Origin: Sphaerimonospora thailandensis
GTDB lineage: Bacteria > Actinomycetota > Actinomycetes > Streptosporangiales > Streptosporangiaceae
Direction of reading: 5' to 3'
Length of the DNA: 64,000 nucleotides
Assembly: GCF_016863115.1 (NCBI RefSeq)
Contig: NZ_BOOG01000037.1
Coordinates: 1 to 64,000 of the forward strand
The notes under the pieces are model-generated. The model saw only the letters and a list, made by a program, of their open reading frames with translations. It did no database searches and was not told where the DNA came from. Below, piece after piece: positions 38,757 through 46,866 of the stretch. Every line of letters starts with the position of its first letter. The stretch's first letter is position 1. A program made the translations under genes and the position numbers.

Positions 38757-39550
38757 CTGATCGTTCGCTTCCACTTCTCGGCGCGGTCCTCGCCGATCGT
38801 CACGTAGTGCGCCCCCGCCCTGCCCTGTACGGCGGGCACGCCCATGCCCTTGACCGTCGCGGCGATCACCGCCAGCGGCCGGTCGGCGCCTTCCCTGTCG
38901 TCGGCGAACACCGCCGAGAGCTCGGCGAGGTCGTGTCCGTCCACTTCGAGGACGTCGCAGCCGAAGGCGGTGAACCGCTCGGCCAGTTTGGGCAGCGGGG
39001 AGATGTCGGCGACCAGGCCGTCGTTCTGGCCGCCGTTGCGGTCGACGACGATGACGAGGTTGCCGAGCCGGCGGGCCACGGCGACCTGGACCGTCTCCCA
39101 GACCAGGCCCTCCTGCAACTCGCCGTCGCCCGCGATCGCGACGCCCAGCCCGTGGCGGCCGCCGAGCTTGAGCGCCATCGCCCATCCGGCGGCGTACGGC
39201 ACGCCGTGGCCGAGGCTGCCCGTCGGGAACGCGATCCCGGGCACCTTCGGTCCGGGGTGGCCCGTGTAGGGGCTGCCCGGCAGTCCGTAGACCGGAGCCG
39301 GGTTCTCCTCGATGACCCCGCTCACGTGCAGCGCCGCGTACAGCCCCGCGGCCGCGTGTCCCTTGCTCAGCACCACCCGGGTGCCTTCGTCGCGGTTCGC
39401 CCGCTCCAGCGCCGCGATCAGGATGTCCATCACCGATAGGCTGCCGCCGAGGTGACAGCCACGCGGGCTCGCTGCCATGTCGACCACGAGCTCACGTGCA
39501 CGCCGCGCGCGTTCGGCGAGCACCCGCGTCGCGTCCAGTACCGTCGTCAC
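38753..39550 (-). CDS. transketolase N-terminal subunit (TPP-binding)
   Basis: A 265-aa subunit equivalent to the first half of transketolase. TPP/Mg motif GDGELQEGLVWE through to VVDRNGGQNDG is intact, as are the His motifs CHLGGSLS and KGHAAAGLYAAL. The GTG at 39550 overlaps the upstream stop as GTGA; the longer frame is antisense-like sequence from the neighbouring gene. With the C-subunit it makes a split transketolase distinct from the housekeeping single-chain enzyme. A pentose-phosphate role is less likely given the cluster context. Confidence 0.92.
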   Translation of the reverse strand: MTTVLDATRVLAERARRARELVVDMAASPRGCHLGGSLSVMDILIAALERANRDEGTRVVLSKGHAAAGLYAALHVSGVIEENPAPVYGLPGSPYTGHPGPKVPGIAFPTGSLGHGVPYAAGWAMALKLGGRHGLGVAIAGDGELQEGLVWETVQVAVARRLGNLVIVVDRNGGQNDGLVADISPLPKLAERFTAFGCDVLEVDGHDLAELSAVFADDREGADRPLAVIAATVKGMGVPAVQGRAGAHYVTIGEDRAEKWKRTIR

Positions 39551-41397
39551 GACTTTCCCCCAGTGATCACAAACCAGTTGGCGACGGCCTCGGCGAGCAC
39601 GCCGACCGCCTGGCGGTACTCCGCGACGCCGATCCGCTCGACGTCGGTGTGATCGAGTGAGGAGTCTCCCGGGCCATAGGCGACCATCGGCACGCCCGTC
39701 CACGTGGTGGCCAGCGTGTTCATGTCCGACGTGCCCTTCTTCACCACGAACCGCGGGCGGATCCCGGCTTTGCCGAACGACCGGGTGAACGCCTTGGCCA
39801 GCGAGGTGGTGCGGCTGCCGGAGAAACCCGGCGTCGCCCGCTGTACCTCGATCGACGCATCCGCGCCGGCGTGCGCGAGCGCCGCCTCCTCGATCGACGC
39901 GAGGTCTGCGTCCGGCGGGACCCGGAAGTTGAGCACGGCCACCGCCCTGTTCGACCGGCTGCCCGGCTCGGTCCACATGTCGATGACCGCGCTCAGCGCC
40001 TCCGGCGCCTGCTTGAGCACGGATTCACGGATGGCCTGGGTCACCTCGATCAGCCGGTCGGGCCCGGAGACCGCGTCCATCCCCGCTGAGTGCCCACTCG
40101 AGACCGTCGCGGTGATCTTCAGCTTGAACAGGCCGAAGTACCCCAAGGTCAGCGTGGCCGAACCGCTGGGTTCACCTATCACCACCGCGTCGGCCGGGTA
40201 GTTGTCGCGGACATGGAAGGCGCCCTTGCTGGACGAGATCTCCTCCTCCACCGCCCCCACCACACGCAACTGACCGTCCGGTGGCACCTCCGCGACGCTC
40301 AGCACCTCCAGGAAGCCGGCCAGGCAGCCCTTGGCGTCGACTGATCCCCGGCCGAAGAGGTGCTCGCCGGCCTCCCAGCGCACCGGCCAGCGGAACGGGA
40401 CGGTGTCCAGGTGGCCCAGCATCATCAGCCGCCGGGGTCCGCCGCCCTTCACCGCGACCAGGTTTCCCGCCTCATCGATCCACGCCTCGATGCCCCGTTC
40501 CGCACACCATCGGACGAGGTACCGGGCGAGCTCGTACTCGTCCCGTGAGACGGAGGGGATCGTGACCGTACGGCTGAGCAGGGCCAGATCCTCGGCGGGA
40601 GGAGGCTCCGGCCAGAACCGCGTCCATCCGCCGTCGTCGGCCATCGTATGCGGACCGGTGATCGCCACGTCCGCGCTGCCCGCCAGTGCGATCTCCGCGG
40701 CCCGGACCTTCTGCCGCATCCGGCCACCGGCGAACTGCCCGCCCTCCCCCGGGTGGAGATGACGCAGTGTGGACGACGGATCGGCCGGGTCACGCAGCAG
40801 CCCGGGTGTTCCGGTGACCAGGCGCAGATGATCGGCGTCCAAGGCGTTGGCCAGGACAGCGGCCAGCACGTCGGCGTCGACGTTCAGCGGCGCCTCGCCG
40901 TCCGCCCCGGCGACCGGTGGTGACAGGCACACCACGTCGTAGGCGTCCAGCAGCGCGGTGAGCCGTCCAGTGTCCACCGCGTCCGGCACACCGGCGCGAT
41001 GGTCGCGCACCACGCTGATCCGGCCCTCGTCGGACACCACCCGGATCGGTTTGTTCGGCGTGCCGGAGACCAGTGCGGCGCGGCCGGCGACGGAGGCGAA
41101 CACCGCCAGCCTGTGGGCGCCGAGGCCCGCCTCCACCACCGGCAGGGCCACCTGCTCGTACGCGGCCACCACGAATGGCATCTCCTCAGCCGGGCAGTAG
41201 CGGAACTCGTCCCCGCCGGCCATCCGGCGGATCGGCACGGCCCGGTTCAGTGATTCGTAGTGGCGCTCGATGAACACCGCGCCGCCGGCGACCAACAGCA
41301 CCCGTGCGCCGCGCGCGCTCAGCTCCGCGATCTCACGGAAGATCGTTTCGTGGTCGAGTGTCGCGCTGCCCGCCTTGACCACGTAGAGCGGCCTCAT
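39547..41397 (-). CDS. fusion of LysZ/ArgB-type amino-acid kinase and LysK/ArgE-type M20 deacylase
   Basis: A 616-aa two-domain protein. Residues 1-~262 form an acetylglutamate-kinase-like domain: VVKAGSA with Lys8, LLVAGGAVF, NVDADVLAAVLANAL and FAGGRMRQKVRAAEIAL. Residues ~268-616 form an M20 metallopeptidase: GHLD (His329, Asp331), VDAKG (Asp354), VEEE near 383-386, GEPS (Glu409) and a C-terminal SSLDHTD. In LysW pathways the kinase phosphorylates the carrier-bound acid and the peptidase releases the finished amino acid from the carrier. These steps open and close the pathway yet are joined in one chain here. It overlaps both neighbours by 4 nt. Confidence 0.93.
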   Translation of the reverse strand: MRPLYVVKAGSATLDHETIFREIAELSARGARVLLVAGGAVFIERHYESLNRAVPIRRMAGGDEFRYCPAEEMPFVVAAYEQVALPVVEAGLGAHRLAVFASVAGRAALVSGTPNKPIRVVSDEGRISVVRDHRAGVPDAVDTGRLTALLDAYDVVCLSPPVAGADGEAPLNVDADVLAAVLANALDADHLRLVTGTPGLLRDPADPSSTLRHLHPGEGGQFAGGRMRQKVRAAEIALAGSADVAITGPHTMADDGGWTRFWPEPPPAEDLALLSRTVTIPSVSRDEYELARYLVRWCAERGIEAWIDEAGNLVAVKGGGPRRLMMLGHLDTVPFRWPVRWEAGEHLFGRGSVDAKGCLAGFLEVLSVAEVPPDGQLRVVGAVEEEISSSKGAFHVRDNYPADAVVIGEPSGSATLTLGYFGLFKLKITATVSSGHSAGMDAVSGPDRLIEVTQAIRESVLKQAPEALSAVIDMWTEPGSRSNRAVAVLNFRVPPDADLASIEEAALAHAGADASIEVQRATPGFSGSRTTSLAKAFTRSFGKAGIRPRFVVKKGTSDMNTLATTWTGVPMVAYGPGDSSLDHTDVERIGVAEYRQAVGVLAEAVANWFVITGGKS

Positions 41398-42461
41398 GGC
41401 GCCGACGCTGTCAACGGGAGGCCGAGGGCCTCGTCGAAACCGTACGCCAGGTTCATCACCTGAACCGCCTGGCCCGCCGCGCCCTTGATGAGGTTGTCCA
41501 GCGCGGCGACGGCCACGACCCGCTCACCGCGCACGCTCACCGCGATCTCGGCCACGTTCGAGCCCACGACCGCCTTGAGCATCGGGAAGTCCTGAGGGTG
41601 CCTCGGCGTGGTGCGCACCCGCACGAAGCGCTTTCCCACGTACGCCTTGCCGAAGGCTCGTTTGACGTCCAGCGTCGACACACCGGGCAGCAGCGTCGCG
41701 TACGCGGTCACCATGATCCCGCGGGGCACGTCCAGGCTGAAGGTGGAGAAGTGCAACTCCGGTGCGCTGCCGGTGACCTCCGCCACGGCCTGCCGGATCT
41801 CCGGAGTGTGGCGGTGGCCGTGGAGCTTGTGCACCCGGAAGTTGCCCGCTCGTTCCGCGTGGTGCTCGCCAGCGGTGCGGCCGGCGCCGGTCGACCCGGT
41901 CTTGGCGTCCACGACCACCTGCGGACGCACCAGCGGTGCGGCGAACAGCGGGTACAGCGCGTAGATCGTGGTGACTGCCATGCAGCCGGGCAGGTTGATC
42001 AGACGTCCCTCCGGCACAGATGCCGCCAGTTCCGGCACGAAGTAGTCGAACTTCGCCGGATTCTCCGCCGATCTCGGGTAGTGCTCACGCAACTCGGCCT
42101 CGTCCCGCAGGCGGTAGTCGCCTGCCAGGTTGAACACCCGCTTGGCCTGTTCGGTCACCTGAGGCAGCACCCCGGGCAGCGCCCCCGTCGGCAGGCAGGC
42201 AAAGGCCACGTCCACGGGGCCGACATCGGACAGTTCGGCCAGCGGCCGGAACTTCAGCCCGGTCACGCCCGGATGGTTGCGCAACCACGGATGGACCGCA
42301 CCGACGATGGAGCCGGCGTTACGCTCCGCCGACAGGAAGGTAAGCTCGACCATCGGGTGATCGAGCAGCAGCCGGATCAGCTCGCCGCCGGAGTAGCCGC
42401 TGGCCCCGATCACGGCGACCTTGATCTTCTCACCGGCTCCGGTGTTCCGCGTCTCAGCCAA
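41394..42461 (-). CDS. argC: LysY/ArgC-type N-acyl-gamma-glutamyl-phosphate reductase
   Basis: A 355-aa NADPH-dependent reductase converting the acyl phosphate made by the kinase domain to the semialdehyde. Rossmann motif VAVIGASGYSGGELIRLL, active-site Cys in NLPGCMAVTTIYALYPL, and the GSTGAGR and HRHTPEI motifs match ArgC/LysY. The TTG at 42461 is chosen because GGGAGAAGG lies 9 nt upstream and it overlaps the aminotransferase stop by 8 nt. An upstream start at 42497 would add 12 Arg-rich residues. The carrier protein nearby argues for a LysY role rather than arginine synthesis. Confidence 0.9.
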   Translation of the reverse strand: MAETRNTGAGEKIKVAVIGASGYSGGELIRLLLDHPMVELTFLSAERNAGSIVGAVHPWLRNHPGVTGLKFRPLAELSDVGPVDVAFACLPTGALPGVLPQVTEQAKRVFNLAGDYRLRDEAELREHYPRSAENPAKFDYFVPELAASVPEGRLINLPGCMAVTTIYALYPLFAAPLVRPQVVVDAKTGSTGAGRTAGEHHAERAGNFRVHKLHGHRHTPEIRQAVAEVTGSAPELHFSTFSLDVPRGIMVTAYATLLPGVSTLDVKRAFGKAYVGKRFVRVRTTPRHPQDFPMLKAVVGSNVAEIAVSVRGERVVAVAALDNLIKGAAGQAVQVMNLAYGFDEALGLPLTASAP

Positions 42462-43773
42462 GGCGCGCCGCCTTCTCCCACGGACGGCGGTAACCACCGT
42501 CGGCGACGAGCTTGCGGATCACGTCCGGTCGCCGGGCCACCTTGCGGAACGCGTCCGCGTAGCGGAGCACGCGCTCGTACTCCACAGGCGACCGCAGCTC
42601 GCGGCAGAGCGTCAGCGTGCTCTCCAGCATCCGCAGTGTCACCGGGAAGTCATCCGGGGTGTGGTCACGTACGGCGTCGGGGTTGAGGGTGAACGGGTAG
42701 GAGCCACCGAACCCCGCCCGCTTCCGGAACGGCAGATGGCACGGGATGGGGGTGTTCTGCCACTCGCGCGCCGGTACGCCTTCGGCGACCAGCAGCTCGT
42801 GCACCGCCTCCTTGACCGCGTATACGGGCAGGTCCTCCAGCCCCACGGCCTCAGGCACCAGAGTGATCCGGTACATGTTGTACGCGTGTACGTATCCCGC
42901 TGGCACGTACGGCGGGCGGAACAGGCCGGTCTCCGCGAGCGCATCGCCCAGGAGTTCGGCGTTGCGGGCGCGGATCTGGTCGTAGTAGGGCAGCCGTGCC
43001 AGCTGGCTAGCGCCGAACGCGGCGGCGATCCACGACATGCCGTAGTCGATGCCGTGCCGCTCCAGGTAGTCCCTCGCCCGCCGGTAGGCCGCTTCGGTGG
43101 CGAAGAACGCGATGCCCCCCTCACCGCCGAGTGGGAAGTTCTTGTCGGCCATCAGGCTCTGGCCGGCCGCGTCGCCCAGCGACCCCGCGACGGCGCCGTC
43201 GATCCTGGCCGAGTGGGCGTGCGAGGCGTCCTCGACCAGGCGCACGCCGCACCTGTCGGCCAGCGCACGCAGGGCGGGAACATCGGCGGGCAATCCATGC
43301 ACGTGCACCGGCATGATCGCTTTAGTGCGCGGGGTGACGGCCGCCTCGGTGGCGCCTGGGTCCATGCAGTACGTCTTCGGATCGATGTCCACGAACACCG
43401 GCACCGCGTGCGCGGCCACCACGGCCTGGGCGGTGGCGATAAACGTGAAGGCGGGCACGATGACCTCGTCGCCGGGCTCGACGCCCGCCCCGGCCAATGC
43501 CATGTGCAGGCTCGCCGTTCCGCTGGCCGTGGGCAGGGCGAACTCAGCGCCGACGTAGGCCCGGTAGGCCTCGGCGAAGTCGGCGACGACCTTCTCCGGA
43601 GCCACGCGTTGCGAGAGCAACATCGTGAACACGTCTTCCTTCGTGATCACCGGAAACACCGTGCGCCCCAGCCCCTTGGGGATCATCGGTCGACCGCCCA
43701 GGACGGCCAGCTCGCCGGCCGCCTCCTCCTCGCGGGGAAGGGGAAGCGGCGACGACGGGAAGTCCGTGATCAT
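42454..43773 (-). CDS. DegT/DnrJ/EryC1-family PLP aminotransferase
   Basis: A 439-aa fold-type I aminotransferase of the sugar/secondary-metabolite type. The SGTASLHMAL phosphate-binding region is followed by PAFTFIATA, the cofactor Asp182 in EDASHAHSA, and the PLP Lys211 in ADKNFPLGGEGG. It would aminate the ketone made by the transketolase step, with Glu or Gln as likely donor. It starts with an ATGA overlap to a truncated relative of the same family at 43770-44387, suggesting that the two work as a pair or arose by duplication. Confidence 0.93.
   Translation of the reverse strand: MITDFPSSPLPLPREEEAAGELAVLGGRPMIPKGLGRTVFPVITKEDVFTMLLSQRVAPEKVVADFAEAYRAYVGAEFALPTASGTASLHMALAGAGVEPGDEVIVPAFTFIATAQAVVAAHAVPVFVDIDPKTYCMDPGATEAAVTPRTKAIMPVHVHGLPADVPALRALADRCGVRLVEDASHAHSARIDGAVAGSLGDAAGQSLMADKNFPLGGEGGIAFFATEAAYRRARDYLERHGIDYGMSWIAAAFGASQLARLPYYDQIRARNAELLGDALAETGLFRPPYVPAGYVHAYNMYRITLVPEAVGLEDLPVYAVKEAVHELLVAEGVPAREWQNTPIPCHLPFRKRAGFGGSYPFTLNPDAVRDHTPDDFPVTLRMLESTLTLCRELRSPVEYERVLRYADAFRKVARRPDVIRKLVADGGYRRPWEKAARLG
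42471..42479 (-). promoter_or_regulatory. ribosome-binding site deciding the TTG start of the LysY/ArgC-type gene
   Basis: GGGAGAAGG on the minus strand, inside the end of the aminotransferase gene, lies nine nucleotides before TTG 42461. It supports translational coupling within the operon. Confidence 0.6.
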
Positions 43774-44387
43774 GATGCGGCTCCTGCGGGCTGGGCGGCT
43801 TTGGTCAGGGCCATCCGCACGCACGCGGCGACCAGTGGGCTGAGTCGGTAGTTGAACTGGACACCCGGCACGAGATCGGGATCGGCCTCCTCCTGGGTCC
43901 ACATCGTTCTCAGGTCGAAGGCACCGAAGATCTTCAGACGCTCGCCCCTGGCCCAAGCCTTGGGGTCGTCGGTGAGAACTGCGGCGGCCGGGCCGAACCC
44001 GAGGCCCGTCAGGTTCACCACCAGCGCGGGCGCACCGGTGGCGGCCAGCTCCCTCAGCCTGCCGGCGTTGCCGCCGTCGACGCCGATCGAGTCGAAGGTC
44101 GCCGGGCTCCCGTCCCGTACGGAGACTCCGAGCCACGCGAGGAAGGCGGCGGTCCTGTCATCGAGGCCCGGCTGGGTGATCTCCGCACCGTGACCGATGC
44201 CCTGAGCGACCAGTGCGGTGTGAACCGCGGCCGTGTAGCTGTTGACCAACACGGCATTGGATCGTCCGGTGAGCTTTTTGAGCGCACGTTCGAGACCGGG
44301 CAGTTCCCGGTCGTTCTTCTCGATGCTCATCACCACGCCCGAGGTGAGGACGCGGGTGAGCACCGTGGCCGTGTCGTACGGCTCCAT
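43770..44387 (-). CDS. truncated DegT-like aminotransferase homologue lacking the PLP lysine
   Basis: A 205-aa protein. Residues ~32-75 (LERALKKLTGRSNAVLVNSYTAAVHTALVAQGIGHGAEI) align by eye with the SGTAALH region of DegT aminotransferases. Residues ~152-195 (IFGAFDLRTMWTQEE ... GVQFNYRLSPLVAACVRMAL) align with the segment after the PLP Lys. The lysine itself and about half of the large domain are missing. It has a clean ATG, normal codon use and ATGA coupling to the full enzyme, so it is probably a maintained pseudo-enzyme or partner subunit, not decay. It begins 29 nt after the LysX-type gene. Confidence 0.75.
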   Translation of the reverse strand: MEPYDTATVLTRVLTSGVVMSIEKNDRELPGLERALKKLTGRSNAVLVNSYTAAVHTALVAQGIGHGAEITQPGLDDRTAAFLAWLGVSVRDGSPATFDSIGVDGGNAGRLRELAATGAPALVVNLTGLGFGPAAAVLTDDPKAWARGERLKIFGAFDLRTMWTQEEADPDLVPGVQFNYRLSPLVAACVRMALTKAAQPAGAAS

Positions 44388-44416
44388 AGAACATCCCCTA
44401 AATGAGCTGATCCGCT

Positions 44417-45298
44417 TCAGGCGGCTGAAGGTTGCGACCTCTCCCTGGCCCTCTCCGCGAGGTATTCGGCCAGGTGCCGTGCGACGTCCACCCCGTGGAC
44501 CGCGGAAGATCTGGCGAACTCCGGGTTGGCGTTCACCTCGAGAACCTTCAGTTCCCCGGTCGTCCGGTCGGCCACCAGGTCCACGCCGTAGAAACCGTCT
44601 CCGAGCACGTCGACGACCTGGGCGCAAAGCTTCTCGATCTCGTTGGTGATCTCGGTACGGCGGACCTCCGCCCCCAGATGGGTGTTGGTGCGCCATTCCT
44701 TGGAGATCCGCTGTATGGCCACGATCGGGGTTCGCCCGACCACGATCACCCGCAGGTCGTGTCCCGGCTTCTCGACGTACTCCTGCACGAGCACCGGAAA
44801 GAGCTTGCCTGCCGCGTCAGCGGATTCGCGTCCACCGATCCACGCATCCAGGCAATCGAGGTCGAGCAGCCGGGTGACCCCGCGCCCCCATGAGCCGCTG
44901 ACCGGCTTGACCACGGCCGGCCACCCGAGCGTGTCGACCGCGTCGCGCACCTGCTCGAAGCTGAAGGCGTGGTATGACGCCGGATGCGGCACACCGCTGC
45001 GGGCGAACACCAGCGCCTGCAGGCCCTTGTCGTTGCAGACCTCGATGGCGGAGGAGGTGTTGACCGTGCGCACCCCCGTGCATTCAAGCCTGCGTGCCGC
45101 GTCGACCGCGTCGCGGTGGGAGAGATTGCGGATGACGGCGAGCGCCGGAGGATCCGTTCGCAGCGCCACCACCTCGGCCAGGTCGCCCATGACCGCGACC
45201 TCCACGCGGAGGTCCTGATCACGAAGTGCCCCCAGCAGCAGCTTCTCGTCCGGACGAAGCATCGTTAGGGACAAGACGACATCTGGCACGCGGTTCAC
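44417..45298 (-). CDS. lysX: LysX-type ATP-grasp ligase for the amino-group carrier protein
   Basis: A 293-aa ATP-grasp ligase of the LysX/RimK type. It has the N-terminal TMLRPDEKLLLGAL, core motifs WPAVVKPVSGSWGRGVTRL, VLVQEYVEKPGHDLRVIVVG, KEWRTNTHLGAE and the metal-site VLEVNANPEF. It would attach the amino group of an acidic amino acid, glutamate by inference, to the C-terminal Glu of the carrier. The GTG at 45298 overlaps the carrier stop as GTGA, a tight coupling of ligase and carrier. Similarity to RimK leaves other acceptors possible, but the adjacent EDWGE protein is decisive. Confidence 0.93.
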   Translation of the reverse strand: MNRVPDVVLSLTMLRPDEKLLLGALRDQDLRVEVAVMGDLAEVVALRTDPPALAVIRNLSHRDAVDAARRLECTGVRTVNTSSAIEVCNDKGLQALVFARSGVPHPASYHAFSFEQVRDAVDTLGWPAVVKPVSGSWGRGVTRLLDLDCLDAWIGGRESADAAGKLFPVLVQEYVEKPGHDLRVIVVGRTPIVAIQRISKEWRTNTHLGAEVRRTEITNEIEKLCAQVVDVLGDGFYGVDLVADRTTGELKVLEVNANPEFARSSAVHGVDVARHLAEYLAERARERSQPSAA

Positions 45299-45483
45299 TC
45301 GCCCCAGTCCTCTTCCACCTCGGGGGCGAGACCGACGCTGACGCTGGTGCCGTTGATCTCGGTGACCTCGTGCTCCTGGCCGCAGCCAGCACACTCGATG
45401 ATCTCACCTTTCTCCCAGTCAGCGGACACCTCGAACGCCGTGTCGCAAACCAGGCACTGTGGAGCGGAAACACTCACAGTCAT
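45295..45483 (-). CDS. lysW: LysW-type amino-group carrier protein
   Basis: A 62-aa carrier with a zinc ribbon (Cys10, Cys13, Cys31, Cys34) and an acidic C-terminus ending EDWGE, the hallmark of LysW proteins. The side chain of the last Glu forms an isopeptide bond with the amino group of the substrate, protecting it and presenting it to acidic-surface-reading enzymes. AGGAGG lies seven nucleotides before the ATG. It heads an operon that runs to about 32642. In Thermus and archaea LysW serves lysine/arginine synthesis. Here the transketolase and aminotransferase point to secondary metabolism. Confidence 0.96.
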   Translation of the reverse strand: MTVSVSAPQCLVCDTAFEVSADWEKGEIIECAGCGQEHEVTEINGTSVSVGLAPEVEEDWGE

Positions 45484-45834
45484 CTCACGTCCTCCTGTTC
45501 TAAATATCCAGGCGAGCTCACACGCACATGAGAGGCAGGTGAGAGCCCGCGCACGCGAAAAGGCCGACGGCCTCGCGTACCACCGAAGAAGACCATTACC
45601 GGACGAAGGACGAGCCTTTCGGGCATGTACCGGCTGTGGCCGCCGAACACCATACGACGCCCATCAGCCGTCGGCGATCGGCCACCGCACAGGACCAGCC
45701 AATGCCCAACCCTCCCCAATGAGCGGCCGAAAACGGCGGCATGTCGGAAGCGCACACCTGCGACTGACCGAAACAGACATACTGCTCCGGGCCGGATTGG
45801 TGCAAGCTGCGACTGCAGTCCCAATCATGGCCAA
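45484..45834. promoter_or_regulatory. 351-nt leader/promoter region of the carrier-protein operon
   Basis: The space between the AraC-type gene and the carrier gene has no convincing coding frame. It should hold the promoter of the operon and perhaps AraC-type binding sites. A stem-forming stretch at 45554-45577 reads CGCG, then AGGCC-GAC-GGCCT, then CGCG, and could be an attenuator hairpin or operator. The AGGAGG ribosome site of the carrier gene is at 45491-45496. I could not pick a reliable -10/-35 pair. Confidence 0.5.
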
Positions 45835-46866
45835 TCACACCTGGGAAGTCTTTGGTGTTCCCTGCACAGCTGTTGACGATGTCTGCATTCCCGGACGCCG
45901 CCGGGTCAGCTGACGGTATTCACTGGGCGACAGTTCGTACACGGTCCGGAACGCGCGGCTGAAATGCGCGCTGTCGATGAATCCCCAGCGAGCCGCGATC
46001 GCCCGGACCGGTACCGATCCGAGATGGGGGTTGGCCAGATCACGCCGGCAGCGCTCGAGCCTGAGCTGTCGTATCCAGCTGGCGATCGGCAGGCTCTGCT
46101 CTTCGAACAGCTGGTAGAGGTAACGCGGCGAGATCTTGTGAGCAGTGGCGATGGTGGCGGGTGAGAGTTCCGGATCGCCGAGACGTTCCAGGACGAACCG
46201 GTGGATCTGCGCCTGCAGGACCCGTCGGCGGCTTTCAGGAGGCAGCGAGGAGGCGGCCTCGAGTTGGTTGGCGCAGAGGGCCGCGACCAAGTCCAGCGTA
46301 ATGGTGGTCAGCCGGTTCACGTCGGCCTCCGTGTACGTGGTGGCCTGGCGGACCAGCTCGCCGAGGTGGCGGCTCACCAGTTCCGTAAGCCCGTGCCCGC
46401 CCGGCAGGCGCACGGCGACGAGCCGGCCGAGGCCGTCGGCGGACAACGGCAGCAGGGTCTTGGGGATCTGCACGATCACGCACTGGGGCGGATTGTCGCC
46501 GTCGGTGTCGGCCCAGCCCTGGAAAGGGGATGAGGTCTCGTAGAACATGAAATCGCCGGGGCCGCAGGCGGCCTCCCGGCCGGACTGGGCGATTCCCCTC
46601 CTCCCGCTGACGGTGAGTGACAGGCAGTACATTTCAGGGTCGAACCGCCAGATCAGCTTCCTGCTCCGGTGCACATGCAGCGGAGAGTATGTCTGCGAAC
46701 ACACCCGTATCGCGCCGAAGTCCAGTGCGTACGCCGTCGCCTGGAAGTTCTCCTTGTGGTCGCTGCGAACCACGGCGGGTGTGAGCATCTTGCGGGACAT
46801 CTCATGCCACGCGGCAAATCGGTCCGCTACTGGGAAATCGTCGGTGCGAAACTCGAACGTTATCAC
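45835..46866 (-). CDS. AraC/XylS-family transcriptional regulator
   Basis: A 343-aa regulator. The N-terminal ~200 residues form an AraC-binding-like domain (FEFRTDDFPVADRFAAWHEM, and GPGDFMFYETSSPFQG). The C-terminal ~100 residues contain the two helix-turn-helix motifs typical of AraC/XylS (SPRYLYQLFEEQSLPIASWIRQLRL and RWGFIDSAHFSRAFRTVYELSPSEYRQ). The GTG start is supported by GGAGGG six nucleotides upstream. It is on the same strand as, and just upstream of, the carrier-protein operon, making it the likely pathway regulator. It diverges from the RecB-like gene. Confidence 0.92.
   Translation of the reverse strand: MITFEFRTDDFPVADRFAAWHEMSRKMLTPAVVRSDHKENFQATAYALDFGAIRVCSQTYSPLHVHRSRKLIWRFDPEMYCLSLTVSGRRGIAQSGREAACGPGDFMFYETSSPFQGWADTDGDNPPQCVIVQIPKTLLPLSADGLGRLVAVRLPGGHGLTELVSRHLGELVRQATTYTEADVNRLTTITLDLVAALCANQLEAASSLPPESRRRVLQAQIHRFVLERLGDPELSPATIATAHKISPRYLYQLFEEQSLPIASWIRQLRLERCRRDLANPHLGSVPVRAIAARWGFIDSAHFSRAFRTVYELSPSEYRQLTRRRPGMQTSSTAVQGTPKTSQV

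Noticed and set aside
45480-45824. 114-codon reverse-strand frame in the carrier-operon leader
   Set aside because: Its translation lacks family-like features, it runs into the carrier gene's ribosome site, and codon use does not match the neighbours.
32642-46866. Primary lysine or arginine biosynthesis by the LysW pathway
   Set aside because: No homocitrate synthase, homoaconitase or ornithine/argininosuccinate genes are present. A transketolase pair, exporter, amidohydrolase and AraC regulator point to secondary metabolism.
32642-46866. Full azinomycin- or ficellomycin-type cluster
   Set aside because: The carrier module agrees, but I find no NRPS, PKS, sulfotransferase or PAPS-forming genes, so the same end product cannot be claimed.
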